The notes beneath the pieces are model-generated. The model made no database searches. It worked only from the letters and a program-made list of their open reading frames with translations, and was not told the DNA's origin. The translations under genes and the position numbers were made by a program. Shown here one piece after another: positions 44,224-52,890 of a stretch of DNA of 64,000 bases (position 1 is its first letter; each line of letters starts with the position of its first letter). This stretch comes from Fodinibacter sp963747405 (lineage in GTDB: Bacteria; Actinomycetota; Actinomycetes; Actinomycetales; Dermatophilaceae), in contig CAVVFG010000007.1 in assembly GCA_963747405.1 (NCBI GenBank), positions 124,001 to 188,000 on the forward strand, read 5' to 3'.

Positions 44224-44241
44224 ACTAAGCGGACGCTTAGT
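44224..44241. promoter_or_regulatory. palindromic operator upstream of fadAB
   Basis: ACTAAGCGGACGCTTAGT has perfect 8-bp arms around two bases, 65 bp before the fadA start. On the minus strand TAGTAC at its downstream edge could be the -10. The shape suits a TetR-family repressor of beta-oxidation; no such gene is in the window. Confidence 0.65.
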
Positions 44242-44293
44242 GCCCTAGGGCGGGATGGGTGACGGGCGTCACGCCGGGCGGCGCCGGCGGAGG

Positions 44294-46816
44294 TCAGAGC
44301 CGCGGGTCCACCGGCTCGGACTCCAGGGCCAGCACGGCGAAGACGAGCTGGTGCACGCGCCAGAGCGGCTCGCCGGCGACGAAGGCCGACAGGGCATCGA
44401 GCCCGAGGCCGTGCTCGCGCTGCGCCAGCCGGCGCTTGGCACCCAGCTGTCGCTGGCGCAGCAGGTCGAGTGAGTCGGGGTAGTCGGGGCCGTAGACGAT
44501 CCGCAGGTACTCGCGGCCGCGCACCTTCAGGCCGGGCTGCACCCGGCCCCGCGACGCCTGCGCCGGCTTGACGACCATGCCCTCGCCCCCCGCCGCCGTG
44601 AGCTCGGCCCACCACGCGGTGGCGTCGTCGCGGTCGGCGGCCGAGGCGAGGTCGACGAACCGGTGACGCGTCGGGGTGATGAGGTCGTTGTCGAGCCTGG
44701 CGAGCTCGGCGAGGTGCCAGGCATGCGACTCGGTGAGGGCCAGGACGCGTCCCTCGGCAGCCAGCACGTGGAAGGGTGCCAGCGTCACGCCGTCGAGCCC
44801 GTCGGTGGGGCGGCAGTACGCGGCGTAGGCATCGCGGAACGCGGCCGCGTGGTCGCGCCGGGCGACGGTGCGCTGGGTCAGCGCCGCGACATCCAGCCCA
44901 CGACCGGCGGCCACCTCCAGTACCGACAGCGCCTCGGGCAGCACGTGCCGGGCCGCGGCACCGACCGACGCGTACTGCCACTTGATGAGCTCCAGCGCCT
45001 TGGCCGACCACGGCAGCAGCTCGCAGTCCAGCGCCACCCAGTCGCTCTCGAGGGAGTCGAGCAGTGGTTCCAGGGCGAACCTGAGCCGGTCGACGAGGGC
45101 ACCGGTGTCGGCGAAGAACGGGCGCCCGGTGCGGGTGTGGACCGTGCCGGTGCTCCCGTCGGCCACCCCGAAGCGACGCTCGGCCACCTCGGCGTCCCGG
45201 GTGACGACCGCGATCGCGCGTGAGCCCATGTGCTTCTCCTCGCACACGACGCGGGTGACCCCCCACTTCTCGTACTCCTCGAACGCCTGCTCCGGGTGCT
45301 CGAGGTAGCCCTCGCGGGTCGACGCCGCGGCGGGCGACATGGTGGGCGGAAGGTAGACCAGCCAGCGCGGGTCGACGGCGAACCGGCTCATCAGCTCGAG
45401 CGCGGCTGCAGCGTTCTCCTCCGGCACCTTCACCCTGCCGGCATTCGTGCCGTCGAGCCACCGGGTGCCCGCCACGTCGTCGATCCGCAGCACCATCGCC
45501 TCACGCCCGGGGGTCGTGGGCGCGAGCGGCCGGGCCGGCTCGTACCACTGCTGCTCCGCCGGCACCGAGACGATGTCGCGCTCCGGGTAGCGCAGGGCGG
45601 TGAGCGAACCGCCGAACACGGCGCCGGTGTCCAGGCAGACCGTGTTGTTGACCCACGTCGCCGTCGGTACCGGGGTGTGGCCGTAGACCACCATCGCGTC
45701 CCCCCGGTACTCCTCCGCCCACGGGTAGCGCACCGGGAGGCCGAACTCGTCGGTCTCGCCCGTGGTGTCGCCGTAGAGGGCGAAGGCGCGGACCCGCCCG
45801 GATGTCCGGCCGTGGTAGCCCTCCTTCAGCCCGGCGTGCGCAACGACGAGGCGCCCGTCGTCGAACACGTAGTGCGCGAGGAGTCCGTCCATGAAGCTGA
45901 TTGCGCGAGAACGGAAGTCGTCGGTCTCGCGCTCCAGCTGGGCCAGTGACTCGGCCAGGCCGTGCGACACCGTGACCGCCGACCCCCGCATCGCTCGCAC
46001 CAGCTTGGCCTCATGGTTGCCGCAGACGCACAGGGCCGTGCCCTCGGCCACCATGCCCATCACCAGGCGCAGCACGGCGGGGGTGTCGGGCCCCCGGTCG
46101 ACCAGGTCACCGACGAACACGGCGGTGCGGCCCTGCGGATGCGTCGCGCCGACGGCATCCTCACCGTCGTACCTGAGCTGCCAGCCCAGCCGGGTCAGCA
46201 GTGAGCGCAGCTCGCCGGCGCAGCCGTGCACGTCGCCGATCAGGTCGAAGGGACCGTGCAGCTCGGTGCGGTCGTTCCACGGGCGTTCCCGGACGACCTC
46301 GACTCCGGCCCGCTGGTCGTCCTCCGTCAGCACGTGCACCCGCCGGAAGCCCTCCTTGCGCAGCCGCCCCAGCGACCGCTTCAGGTCACGGTGCTGGCGC
46401 CGGACGACGTGGCTGCCGAAGGCGCGGTCGACGCGCGCGGCGTTGCGCTCGACCGCCACCGACTCGGGCGCGTCGAGCACGACGGCGTCGACGAGCACGT
46501 CGTGGCTGCGGGCCAGGGCCACGAGCGCAGCGCGGGCCTTGGGCTGCACGTTGGTGGCGTCGACGACGGTGAGCAGGCCGCGACGCAGCCGGGTGCCGGC
46601 GATGTAGTGCAGCACGTCGAAGGCGTCGGGAGTGGCCGACTGGTCGTTCTCGTCGTCGGCGACCAGGGCGCGGCAGAAGTCGCTCGAGATGACCTCGGTG
46701 GGCGCGAAGTGCTCCCGCGCGAAGGTGGACTTCCCGCTGCCGGACACGCCGACGAGCACCACGAGCCCTCGGGCGGGGAGCCGGATGCGCAGCCGGCCGT
46801 CGTCGTCAGGCAGCAC
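44294..46816 (-). CDS. pnkp: polynucleotide kinase-phosphatase-ligase Pnkp (bacterial RNA repair)
   Basis: 840 residues in the three-module order of bacterial Pnkp. The 5'-kinase has GVSGSGKST (23-31). The metallophosphatase has GDVHG (194-198), GDLVDRG (236-242) and GNHE (266-269) and removes 2',3'-cyclic phosphates. The C-terminal adenylyltransferase has the nucleotidyl Lys at 528 (EEKHMGS) and the motif EGMVVKP. Known Pnkp heals ends and ligates RNA only when bound to Hen1, whose gene precedes and overlaps it by 11 bp here. The GTG at 46816 sits inside the hen1 end. Length matches the family (about 840-870). Confidence 0.95.
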   Translation of the reverse strand: MLPDDDGRLRIRLPARGLVVLVGVSGSGKSTFAREHFAPTEVISSDFCRALVADDENDQSATPDAFDVLHYIAGTRLRRGLLTVVDATNVQPKARAALVALARSHDVLVDAVVLDAPESVAVERNAARVDRAFGSHVVRRQHRDLKRSLGRLRKEGFRRVHVLTEDDQRAGVEVVRERPWNDRTELHGPFDLIGDVHGCAGELRSLLTRLGWQLRYDGEDAVGATHPQGRTAVFVGDLVDRGPDTPAVLRLVMGMVAEGTALCVCGNHEAKLVRAMRGSAVTVSHGLAESLAQLERETDDFRSRAISFMDGLLAHYVFDDGRLVVAHAGLKEGYHGRTSGRVRAFALYGDTTGETDEFGLPVRYPWAEEYRGDAMVVYGHTPVPTATWVNNTVCLDTGAVFGGSLTALRYPERDIVSVPAEQQWYEPARPLAPTTPGREAMVLRIDDVAGTRWLDGTNAGRVKVPEENAAAALELMSRFAVDPRWLVYLPPTMSPAAASTREGYLEHPEQAFEEYEKWGVTRVVCEEKHMGSRAIAVVTRDAEVAERRFGVADGSTGTVHTRTGRPFFADTGALVDRLRFALEPLLDSLESDWVALDCELLPWSAKALELIKWQYASVGAAARHVLPEALSVLEVAAGRGLDVAALTQRTVARRDHAAAFRDAYAAYCRPTDGLDGVTLAPFHVLAAEGRVLALTESHAWHLAELARLDNDLITPTRHRFVDLASAADRDDATAWWAELTAAGGEGMVVKPAQASRGRVQPGLKVRGREYLRIVYGPDYPDSLDLLRQRQLGAKRRLAQREHGLGLDALSAFVAGEPLWRVHQLVFAVLALESEPVDPRL

Positions 46817-48203
46817 GGGTGAACACCGCGAACTGGGTGGGGGAGCCGGTGGCCTCGTCGGCCTCGCCGATGCCGCGCCGTGCGACCGCGTAGCCGTAGG
46901 TGGCTGCCACGCGCGAGCTCCACTCGGCGAACTGCGAACGGTCCCACTCGAACCGGTGGTCGGGGTGGCGGGGACCGGCCAGGCCGGCGTAGTGCACGTT
47001 GTACTCGCGGTTGGGTGTGGTCACCAGCACGGCTCGCGGGCGGGCCGCCCCGAACACCACCCGTTCCAGCGCGCCCAGCCGCGGCGGGTCGACGTGCTCG
47101 ACGACCTCCATCAGCACGGCGGCGTCGTAGCCGGCGTACCTGTCGTCCTCGTAGGTCAGTGCCCCCTGGAACAGCTCGACGCGCTCGCCCTGCCGTTCGC
47201 TCATCCGGTCCAGGTGCAGCCGGCGCGCGGCGAGCTGCAGGGACCGGGCCGAGACGTCGCTGCCCGCGACCCGGCGCAGGCCCGGCGTCCGGAGCAGCTG
47301 CTCCAGGAGCCGGCCCGACCCGCACCCGAGGTCGATGACCGACGTCGCACCGAGCTCGACCAGCGCTCGCTGCACGGCCTCGTGCCGCTGGCGGTTGAGC
47401 GGCACGCGATCGTCGCGCACCAGGGGGCTCTCCTCCTCCGCGCTCGGCTCCACCGAGCCCTCGAGGTCGTCGCCCAGCTCGGCCAGCCGCGCCAGTGCGA
47501 CCCCTGCGAGACCGCTGCGGCCCAGGTAGCGCCGGGTGACCAGCTCGTGCTCGGGGTGGTCGCCGAGCCACCCCTCACCGGAGCGCAGCAGCTTGTCGAC
47601 CTCGTCGGGGCCCTGCCAGTAGTGCTTGGACTCGTCGAGCACCGGGACCAGCACGTGCAGCTGGCTCAGGGCGTCGGCCAGGCGCACCGTGCCCCGCAGG
47701 GCCAGCCGCACGTAGCGCGAGTCGCCCCAGTGGGGGAAGGCCTCGTCGAGGGCGATCGGGTCCGCGACCACGGTCCAGCCCAGGGGCTCGAACAGCCGGT
47801 GGGCGACCGCCGGCCCGCCCCGGCACGGCAGCACCGGGACGGTGATCTCGAGCGGGATCGCGCGGTCCGCGAGCTCCTGGCGGGAGGCGCAGCGTCCGCT
47901 GCGAGCGGTGCTGAACACGTCGGCCAGGGCCACCCCCAGCAGTGAGGATGCCGCGTACGACCGGTCGTTGACGTACTGGCCCAGGCTGAAGTCGGGCAGG
48001 CCCCTGGCCCGCGAGCGGGCCAGCCGCACCGGGTCGACCTCGAGCAGCAGGGCCACCGTGCACCGTTCCGGGGAGGCCTGCGGGTAGAAGACGGTTGCGG
48101 TGCCGAAGGACTGCTGGAACTGCTGCACCCGGTCGGGGTGCTTGTGCAGCAGGTAGCCCAGGTCCGTCGCCGGCCGGTGGGTCGTCGAGATGGTCAGGAG
48201 CAC
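46806..48203 (-). CDS. hen1: 3'-terminal RNA ribose 2'-O-methyltransferase Hen1
   Basis: 465 residues. The N-terminal half (from LLTISTTHRPATDLGYLLHK) is the bacterial-specific domain that activates Pnkp ligation. The C-terminal half is the methyltransferase: SAM loop DLGCGSG (291-297) and metal ligands E366, E369, H370 (MEVVEHVD) and H416 (PDHRFEW), which line up with those described for Clostridium thermocellum Hen1. It methylates the 2'-OH of the 3' end before sealing so that the repaired RNA resists recutting. The GTG at 48203 gives the conserved first residues. It overlaps pnkp and forms a two-gene cassette. Confidence 0.95.
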   Translation of the reverse strand: MLLTISTTHRPATDLGYLLHKHPDRVQQFQQSFGTATVFYPQASPERCTVALLLEVDPVRLARSRARGLPDFSLGQYVNDRSYAASSLLGVALADVFSTARSGRCASRQELADRAIPLEITVPVLPCRGGPAVAHRLFEPLGWTVVADPIALDEAFPHWGDSRYVRLALRGTVRLADALSQLHVLVPVLDESKHYWQGPDEVDKLLRSGEGWLGDHPEHELVTRRYLGRSGLAGVALARLAELGDDLEGSVEPSAEEESPLVRDDRVPLNRQRHEAVQRALVELGATSVIDLGCGSGRLLEQLLRTPGLRRVAGSDVSARSLQLAARRLHLDRMSERQGERVELFQGALTYEDDRYAGYDAAVLMEVVEHVDPPRLGALERVVFGAARPRAVLVTTPNREYNVHYAGLAGPRHPDHRFEWDRSQFAEWSSRVAATYGYAVARRGIGEADEATGSPTQFAVFTRAA

Positions 48204-48270
48204 CGGGTCAGTCTGCCCGACCCCGCCCGTGCGGGTCGGGCCATTACCGGGGCGGGAGAGGGGGAAGCCG

Positions 48271-48663
48271 TCAGGCCGGTGCCGGTGACTGGATCTGGAT
48301 GAGGTTGCCGCAGGTGTCGTCGAACACGGCCGTGGTCACCGGCCCCATCGACGCCGGCGGCTGGGTGAACACCACTCCCGCCGAGACCAGCCGGGCGTGC
48401 TCGGCCTCGACGTCGTCGACCGTGAACGAGGTGAACGGGATGCCGTCGGCCACGAGGGCCTCCTTGAAGGTGCGTGCGGCCGGGTGCTGGTCGGGCTCGA
48501 GCAGCAGCTCGACGCCGTCGGGGGTCTGCGGGCTCACCACGGTGAGCCAGGCGTACTCGCCCAGGGGCACCTCGGTCCTCTTCTCGAAGCCCAGCACGCG
48601 GGTGTAGAAGTCGAGCGCCTTGGCCTGGTCGTCGACCAGCACGCTGGTCACGGTGATCCTCAT
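48271..48663 (-). CDS. VOC family protein
   Basis: 130 residues of the vicinal-oxygen-chelate fold, one pair of beta-alpha-beta-beta-beta units (TSVLVDDQAKALDFYTRVLG, then FTVDDVEAEHARLVSAG). The C-terminal strand FDDTCGNLIQIQ is typical of the glyoxalase/bleomycin-resistance group. Substrate unknown. Its ATG overlaps the stop of the ArsR-type gene (ATGA), so the regulator and this gene are one operon; the regulator probably senses whatever this enzyme handles. Confidence 0.9.
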   Translation of the reverse strand: MRITVTSVLVDDQAKALDFYTRVLGFEKRTEVPLGEYAWLTVVSPQTPDGVELLLEPDQHPAARTFKEALVADGIPFTSFTVDDVEAEHARLVSAGVVFTQPPASMGPVTTAVFDDTCGNLIQIQSPAPA

Positions 48664-48956
48664 CGTGGGCTCCTGTCGTCGGGGCGGCCCCACCGCTCGC
48701 GCAGCGGGGCCAGGGCAGTGGTGTCGAGGTCGTGGAAGGTGTAGCGGCCCTCGCGCCGCCGGTGCACGAGCCCGGCGTCCTCGAGCACGTCGACGTGCTG
48801 CGAGATCGCCTGCCGGCTCGAGGTGAGGCCGTGCGCGCTCGCCATCCGGGCGCAGAGCTCGAACAGGGTCTGGCCGTCCCGCTCGACCAGGGCGTCGAGC
48901 AGGGCGCGGCGGGTGCGGTCGGCGAGCGCCTTGAACACGGCATCCGCGTCGTCCAT
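48660..48956 (-). CDS. ArsR-type winged-helix transcriptional regulator
   Basis: 98 residues with an ArsR/SmtB-like winged helix (FKALADRTRRALLDALVERD, then SRQAISQHVDVLEDAGLVHR). No metal-binding cysteine pair of the classic ArsR kind is present (one isolated Cys), so a small molecule or other cue is likelier. The ATG at 48956 is chosen over GTG 48980 because TATCGT ends seven bases before it with TTGACA 18 bp further up. The 20-bp palindrome between those elements would serve autoregulation. This regulator-plus-VOC arrangement is common in actinobacteria. Confidence 0.9.
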   Translation of the reverse strand: MDDADAVFKALADRTRRALLDALVERDGQTLFELCARMASAHGLTSSRQAISQHVDVLEDAGLVHRRREGRYTFHDLDTTALAPLRERWGRPDDRSPR

Positions 48957-48963
48957 GGGCCCG

Positions 48964-48993
48964 ACGATAGGCAAGCGCACGCTTGCCTGTCAA
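48964..48993 (-). promoter_or_regulatory. promoter with internal 20-bp palindrome, ArsR-VOC operon
   Basis: On the minus strand TTGACA (48993-48988), an 18-bp spacer and TATCGT (48969-48964) make a good promoter, seven bases before the ATG. The spacer is filled by AGGCAAGCGCACGCTTGCCT (48969-48988), a palindrome with perfect 9-bp arms. A dimer bound there would exclude RNA polymerase. Confidence 0.75.
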
Positions 48994-49019
48994 CGAGTCG
49001 ACGACCCTGGGATGCCGGG

Positions 49020-50252
49020 TCAGCCGGGGAACTGCTCGAACGCCGCCACCAGCATCGGGGCCACGATCTCGGCCTGCCAGAGCCGGCAGCCCTGGCCGAG
49101 CAGCGCCCGGGTGAACGCCGCCTCGTCGTGGTCGGCGGGCGGCTGCCACACGACCCGACGCAGCGGATCGGGGGAGCAGACGTTCTCGACGGGGATGACG
49201 TGTTCCTGCGCGAAGGCGGTGAGCGCTGTCCGGGTGGCGGCCAGCCGGTCGGCGGCCAGCGGGTTCTTCTCGGCCCAGACCCGCGGTGGCGGCGGGCCGT
49301 CGGAGGGCAGGGTGCGCGGCGGCAGGTCGTCGTCGGCGATCTCGAGCGCACGGCGCACCGCCTCGACCCACTGGCGTCCGTAGCGGGCGATGGCCCGGTG
49401 ACCGCGGGGCAGGGCGGCGGGGGTGGTCGGCGCCGCCTTGGCGATCTCGACGAGGGCGGCATCGGGCAGCACCCGGCCGATCGAGGTGTCGCGGTCGCGG
49501 GCGATGTCGTCGCGGGCGTACCAGAGCTCGCGGACGATGGCGACCGACCGGCGTGAGCGCAGCGTGTTCATGCCCGAGGTGCGCCGCCACGGGTCGACCC
49601 GCTCGGTCGGCGCCCAGGTCAGCAGCGAGGTGAACTCCTGGCGCGCCCACTCCGACTTGCCCTGGACGGCGAGGTCGACGCCCATCAGGTTGCGCAGCTC
49701 GCTGAGCACCTCGACGTCGAGCGCGGCGTAGCGCAGCCAGGGCTCGGGCAGCGGCCGGGTCGACCAGTCGACCGCGGAGTGCTCCTTGGCCAGGCTGAGC
49801 CCCAGGTAGTGCTCGACCACCGCGGCCAGCCCCACCCGCGGCAGGCCCAGGATGCGGCCCGCGAGCTCGGTGTCGAAGAGCTGGCGCGGGCGCAGGCCCA
49901 CCTCGGCCAGGCAGGCGAGGTCCTGGGTCGCCGCGTGCAGGATCCACTCGGCCGCACCGATCGCCTCGTCGAGCGGGCTCAGGTCGGGACAGCCGACGGG
50001 GTCGATCAGCCAGGTGCCGGCGACCTCGCGACGCACCTGCACGAGGTAGGCCCGCTGCCCGTAGCGGTACCCGGAGGCCCGCTCGGCGTCGATCGCCACC
50101 GGTCCCTCCCCGCCGGCCACCGCGGCGGCCGCGCGGGCCAGCCCGCGCTCGGTCTCGATGACGAGGGGAACTCCGTCGGCCGGTTCGTCGAGCGGCACCA
50201 CCGTCGGCGCAGGCGCGCCCTCGGTGGCGGGAACCGTTGTCTCGGAACCCAT
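49020..50252 (-). CDS. ribonuclease D family protein (DEDD exonuclease with HRDC)
   Basis: 410 residues. The 3'-5' exonuclease acidic residues are seen as VAIDAERASGYRY, LHAATQDLACLAEVG and RYAALDVEVLSELR (YxxxD), i.e. a complete DEDDy set. An HRDC-like helical domain (~225-310) and a C-terminal extension follow. It trims RNA 3' ends, probably in tRNA maturation. It is orthologous by position to Rv2681, with DUF3000 directly upstream; its ATG begins one base after the DUF3000 stop. Confidence 0.92.
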   Translation of the reverse strand: MGSETTVPATEGAPAPTVVPLDEPADGVPLVIETERGLARAAAAVAGGEGPVAIDAERASGYRYGQRAYLVQVRREVAGTWLIDPVGCPDLSPLDEAIGAAEWILHAATQDLACLAEVGLRPRQLFDTELAGRILGLPRVGLAAVVEHYLGLSLAKEHSAVDWSTRPLPEPWLRYAALDVEVLSELRNLMGVDLAVQGKSEWARQEFTSLLTWAPTERVDPWRRTSGMNTLRSRRSVAIVRELWYARDDIARDRDTSIGRVLPDAALVEIAKAAPTTPAALPRGHRAIARYGRQWVEAVRRALEIADDDLPPRTLPSDGPPPPRVWAEKNPLAADRLAATRTALTAFAQEHVIPVENVCSPDPLRRVVWQPPADHDEAAFTRALLGQGCRLWQAEIVAPMLVAAFEQFPG

Positions 50253-50837
50253 TCAGCGTCGAGGTCCGGGAAGGGCGACCACGCCCTCGGGCAGCGGAGG
50301 GAGCCCGGCGATCGTGCAGAGCAGGTCGGACCAGGCGAGGAGGTGCCCACCGACCTCCGGTCCGAGGGGGGTCCACGAGGCGCGTACCTCCATCTCGACG
50401 CTGGCCGGCCGGTCGGCCAGCCCGGCGAAGCTCTGCGAGACGACGCGGGTCACCGTGCCGGCCTCCGCGACGTAGCCCACACCGCGGCCCGCCAGGGCGT
50501 CGACCAGCCAGCTCCACCCCACCTCACCCAGCAGCGGGTCGGTGGCCAGCTCGGGCTCCAGCTCGGCGCGGGCGAAGGTCACGGCGCGCCACTCGCCGCC
50601 CCAGGGTTCGGGGGCGCTGGGGTCGTGCAGCAGCACGAACCGGCCCGAGGCCAGGTCGTCGTCGGTGTCGCGCGGGTCGACGACGTCGGCGGTGAGCGCG
50701 ACGGCGTACGGCGCGATGCGCTGGGGGGCCGGCACCTCGGTGAGCCGGATCTCGGGGCGCAGGCGGGCGCGATGGAGGTCGTCGAGGGCCCGGGCGAACT
50801 CGGGCGACTCGCGACCTGTCACGCTGCGGCTGGACAC
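50253..50837 (-). CDS. DUF3000 family protein
   Basis: 194 residues of the actinobacterial DUF3000 family (Rv2680 in M. tuberculosis), function unknown. No membrane segment; recognisable segments are RIAPYAVALTADVVD and FVLLHDPSAPEPWGGEWRAV. The start is placed at GTG 50837 rather than GTG 50840 because TACATT on the same strand ends six bases before 50837, the leaderless spacing seen elsewhere. It is co-transcribed with RNase D. A role tied to RNA processing is only a guess from this constant pairing. Confidence 0.88.
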   Translation of the reverse strand: MSSRSVTGRESPEFARALDDLHRARLRPEIRLTEVPAPQRIAPYAVALTADVVDPRDTDDDLASGRFVLLHDPSAPEPWGGEWRAVTFARAELEPELATDPLLGEVGWSWLVDALAGRGVGYVAEAGTVTRVVSQSFAGLADRPASVEMEVRASWTPLGPEVGGHLLAWSDLLCTIAGLPPLPEGVVALPGPRR

Positions 50838-50843
50838 CACGTC

Positions 50844-50910
50844 AATGTAAGCGGTGCCGGCCCTTCGGGCACGGGGCCACGCCGAGGCGGTGGCGCGGCG
50901 TGGCTAGGCT
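50844..50910. promoter_or_regulatory. divergent leaderless promoters, DUF3000-RNase D and EamA
   Basis: On the minus strand TACATT (50849-50844) precedes GTG 50837 by six bases. On the plus strand TAGGCT (50905-50910) precedes GTG 50917 by six bases. No ribosome binding sites are visible at either start. Confidence 0.5.
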
Positions 50911-50916
50911 GCGTCG

Positions 50917-51741
50917 GTGCTGAGTGTTCTGGCCCTGGCCTCGTCGGTGGCCTGGGGCACCTCCGACTTCTTCGCCGGGGTGGCCTCGCGACGGCATCCC
51001 GCGGTGGCGGTGGTGGCGTGGACGCAGGGCCTGGCGCTGCTCGTCGTCTCGGTCGTGGTGGCGGTGCGGTGGGACACCGTCACCTGGTCGGGCTGGCCGC
51101 CGTGGGCGGTGGCCGCCGGGCTCACCGGCATGGCCGGGCTGGTCTGCTTCTACTCGGCCCTGTCCGCCGGCACGATGGGGGTGGTGGCCCCGATCGCCGC
51201 GCTCGGGGTCGTCGTGCCGGTGGTGCTGGGGGTGGCGACCGGCGACACCCCCTCACCGTGGGCCTGGGTCGGCATGCTCGTGGCCATCGCGGGCGTCACC
51301 CTGGCGTCCGGGCCCGAGCTCAGCGGCGACGTCTCGCCGCGGCCGGTCGTCCTGGCCGGGTGCGCCGCGCTCGGCTTCGGGCTGGCCCTGTTCTGCCTCG
51401 ACCGCGGGGCGCGCGAGTCGCTGCTGCTCACCCTGTGGGGCATGCGGCTGACGTCGGTGAGCATCCTCGTCGTGGTCGGCCTGGTCCTGCGCACCGCCGG
51501 CGGGGTCACCGTCCGCGAGACGCCGGCCCTGCTCGCCATCGGCTGCGGCGACCTCGTCGCGAACGGCCTGTTCGCGTTCGCGTCGTCCCGGGGGCAGGTG
51601 AGCATCGCCTCGGTGCTCGGCTCGCTCTACCCGGTCGTCACGATCATCTGGGCGCGCCTGCTGCTCGACGAGCGGCTCAAACGGGTGCAGCAGGTGGGGG
51701 TGGCGCTGGCCGTCGGCGGCGCAGCCCTCACCGCGCTCTAG
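50917..51741 (+). CDS. EamA/DMT family transporter
   Basis: 274 residues with ten predicted membrane helices arranged as two five-helix EamA repeats (from SSVAWGTSDFFAGVASRRHP, and again from VLAGCAALGFGLALFCLDRG). Loops are short. The family exports amino acids, nucleotides or other metabolites; the substrate is not predictable. The GTG at 50917 starts directly in the first helix, which is normal for the family. It is monocistronic by appearance, followed by hemE after 45 bp. Confidence 0.9.
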   Translation: MLSVLALASSVAWGTSDFFAGVASRRHPAVAVVAWTQGLALLVVSVVVAVRWDTVTWSGWPPWAVAAGLTGMAGLVCFYSALSAGTMGVVAPIAALGVVVPVVLGVATGDTPSPWAWVGMLVAIAGVTLASGPELSGDVSPRPVVLAGCAALGFGLALFCLDRGARESLLLTLWGMRLTSVSILVVVGLVLRTAGGVTVRETPALLAIGCGDLVANGLFAFASSRGQVSIASVLGSLYPVVTIIWARLLLDERLKRVQQVGVALAVGGAALTAL

Positions 51742-51786
51742 GCGGCGCGTCGGTGGTGGCGAACGGCAGTGGGAGGATGTCTCCTC

Positions 51787-52890
51787 GTGACCACCCCTGA
51801 CACCACCGATGCCGCCGGCCCCAGCACCCACCCGACCAGCCCGGGGGATGCCGCGCGCGCCGCGACCGCCGACTCGGCCCTGGTGCGAGCCGCCCGCCGG
51901 CGCGACGTGCCACACACCCCGGTGTGGTTCATGCGCCAGGCCGGGCGCTCGCTGCCCGAGTACCGCAGGGTGCGCGAGGGCGTCGGCATGCTCCAGTCGT
52001 GCCGCCGGCCCGACCTGGTCACCGAGATCACCCTCCAGCCGGTGCGCCGCCACGGGGTCGACGCGGCGATCTTCTTCTCCGACATCGTCGTTCCCCTGTC
52101 GGCGATCGGCGTCGACCTCGACATCGTCCCGGGGGTCGGGCCGGTGGTCGCCCGCCCGATCCGCAGCCGCGCCGACCTCGACCAGCTGCGCGACCTCACG
52201 CCCGACGACGTCCCCGACATCACCGAGTCGGTGCGCCTGCTCACCGCCGAGCTCGGGCCCACCCCCCTCATCGGCTTCGCCGGCGCCCCCTTCACCCTCG
52301 CGTCATACCTCGTCGAGGGCGGGCCGTCGAAGAACCACGAGCACACCAAGGCGCTGATGCAGGGCGACCCGCGGCTGTGGCACGACCTGTGCGCCCAGCT
52401 GGCGCAGATCTCCGGCGCGTTCCTGCGGGTGCAGGCGCAGGCCGGTGCCTCCGTGGTGCAGCTCTTCGACTCGTGGGCCGGCGTGCTCAGCCGCGCCGAC
52501 TACTCGGCATCCGTGCAGCCGCACTCGGCCACCGCTCTCGCCGCGGTCGCCGACCTCGACGTGCCGCGCATCCACTTCGGGGTGGGCACCGGCGAGCTGC
52601 TCGCACTGATGGGGGAGGCCGGTGCCGACGTCGTCGGCGTCGACTACCGCGTCTCGCTCACCGACGCGATCGCCCGGCTCGGCGGCCGCTACGCGGTGCA
52701 GGGCAACCTCGACCCGGCGCTGCTCTTCGCGCCGCGGGAACCGCTGGAACGGCGGGTACGAGCCATCGTCGAGGAGGGCCGCGCGGCACCCGGGCACGTG
52801 TTCAACCTGGGCCACGGCGTGCTCCCCGACACCGACCCCGACGTGCTGACCCGCGTCGTCGACCTGGTGCACGAGGCCTCCGTCCGGTGA
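51787..52890 (+). CDS. hemE: uroporphyrinogen decarboxylase
   Basis: 367 residues. It decarboxylates the four acetates of uroporphyrinogen III to give coproporphyrinogen III. The signature RQAGRSLPEYR near residue 47, the active-site Asp/Ser region in AAIFFSDIVVPLSAIGVD and GFAGAPFTLASYLVEG are all intact. The N-terminal ~30 residues are Thr/Pro/Ala-rich and look disordered. The GTG at 51787 has GGGAGG about ten bases upstream. The downstream haem genes cgoX and chdC lie after three intervening genes; the equivalents Rv2678c-Rv2676c are contiguous. Confidence 0.95.
   Translation: MTTPDTTDAAGPSTHPTSPGDAARAATADSALVRAARRRDVPHTPVWFMRQAGRSLPEYRRVREGVGMLQSCRRPDLVTEITLQPVRRHGVDAAIFFSDIVVPLSAIGVDLDIVPGVGPVVARPIRSRADLDQLRDLTPDDVPDITESVRLLTAELGPTPLIGFAGAPFTLASYLVEGGPSKNHEHTKALMQGDPRLWHDLCAQLAQISGAFLRVQAQAGASVVQLFDSWAGVLSRADYSASVQPHSATALAAVADLDVPRIHFGVGTGELLALMGEAGADVVGVDYRVSLTDAIARLGGRYAVQGNLDPALLFAPREPLERRVRAIVEEGRAAPGHVFNLGHGVLPDTDPDVLTRVVDLVHEASVR

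Noticed and set aside
40473..44228. Plus-strand open frame of about 1,250 codons opposite fadBA
   Set aside because: Antisense shadow of two well-identified beta-oxidation genes.
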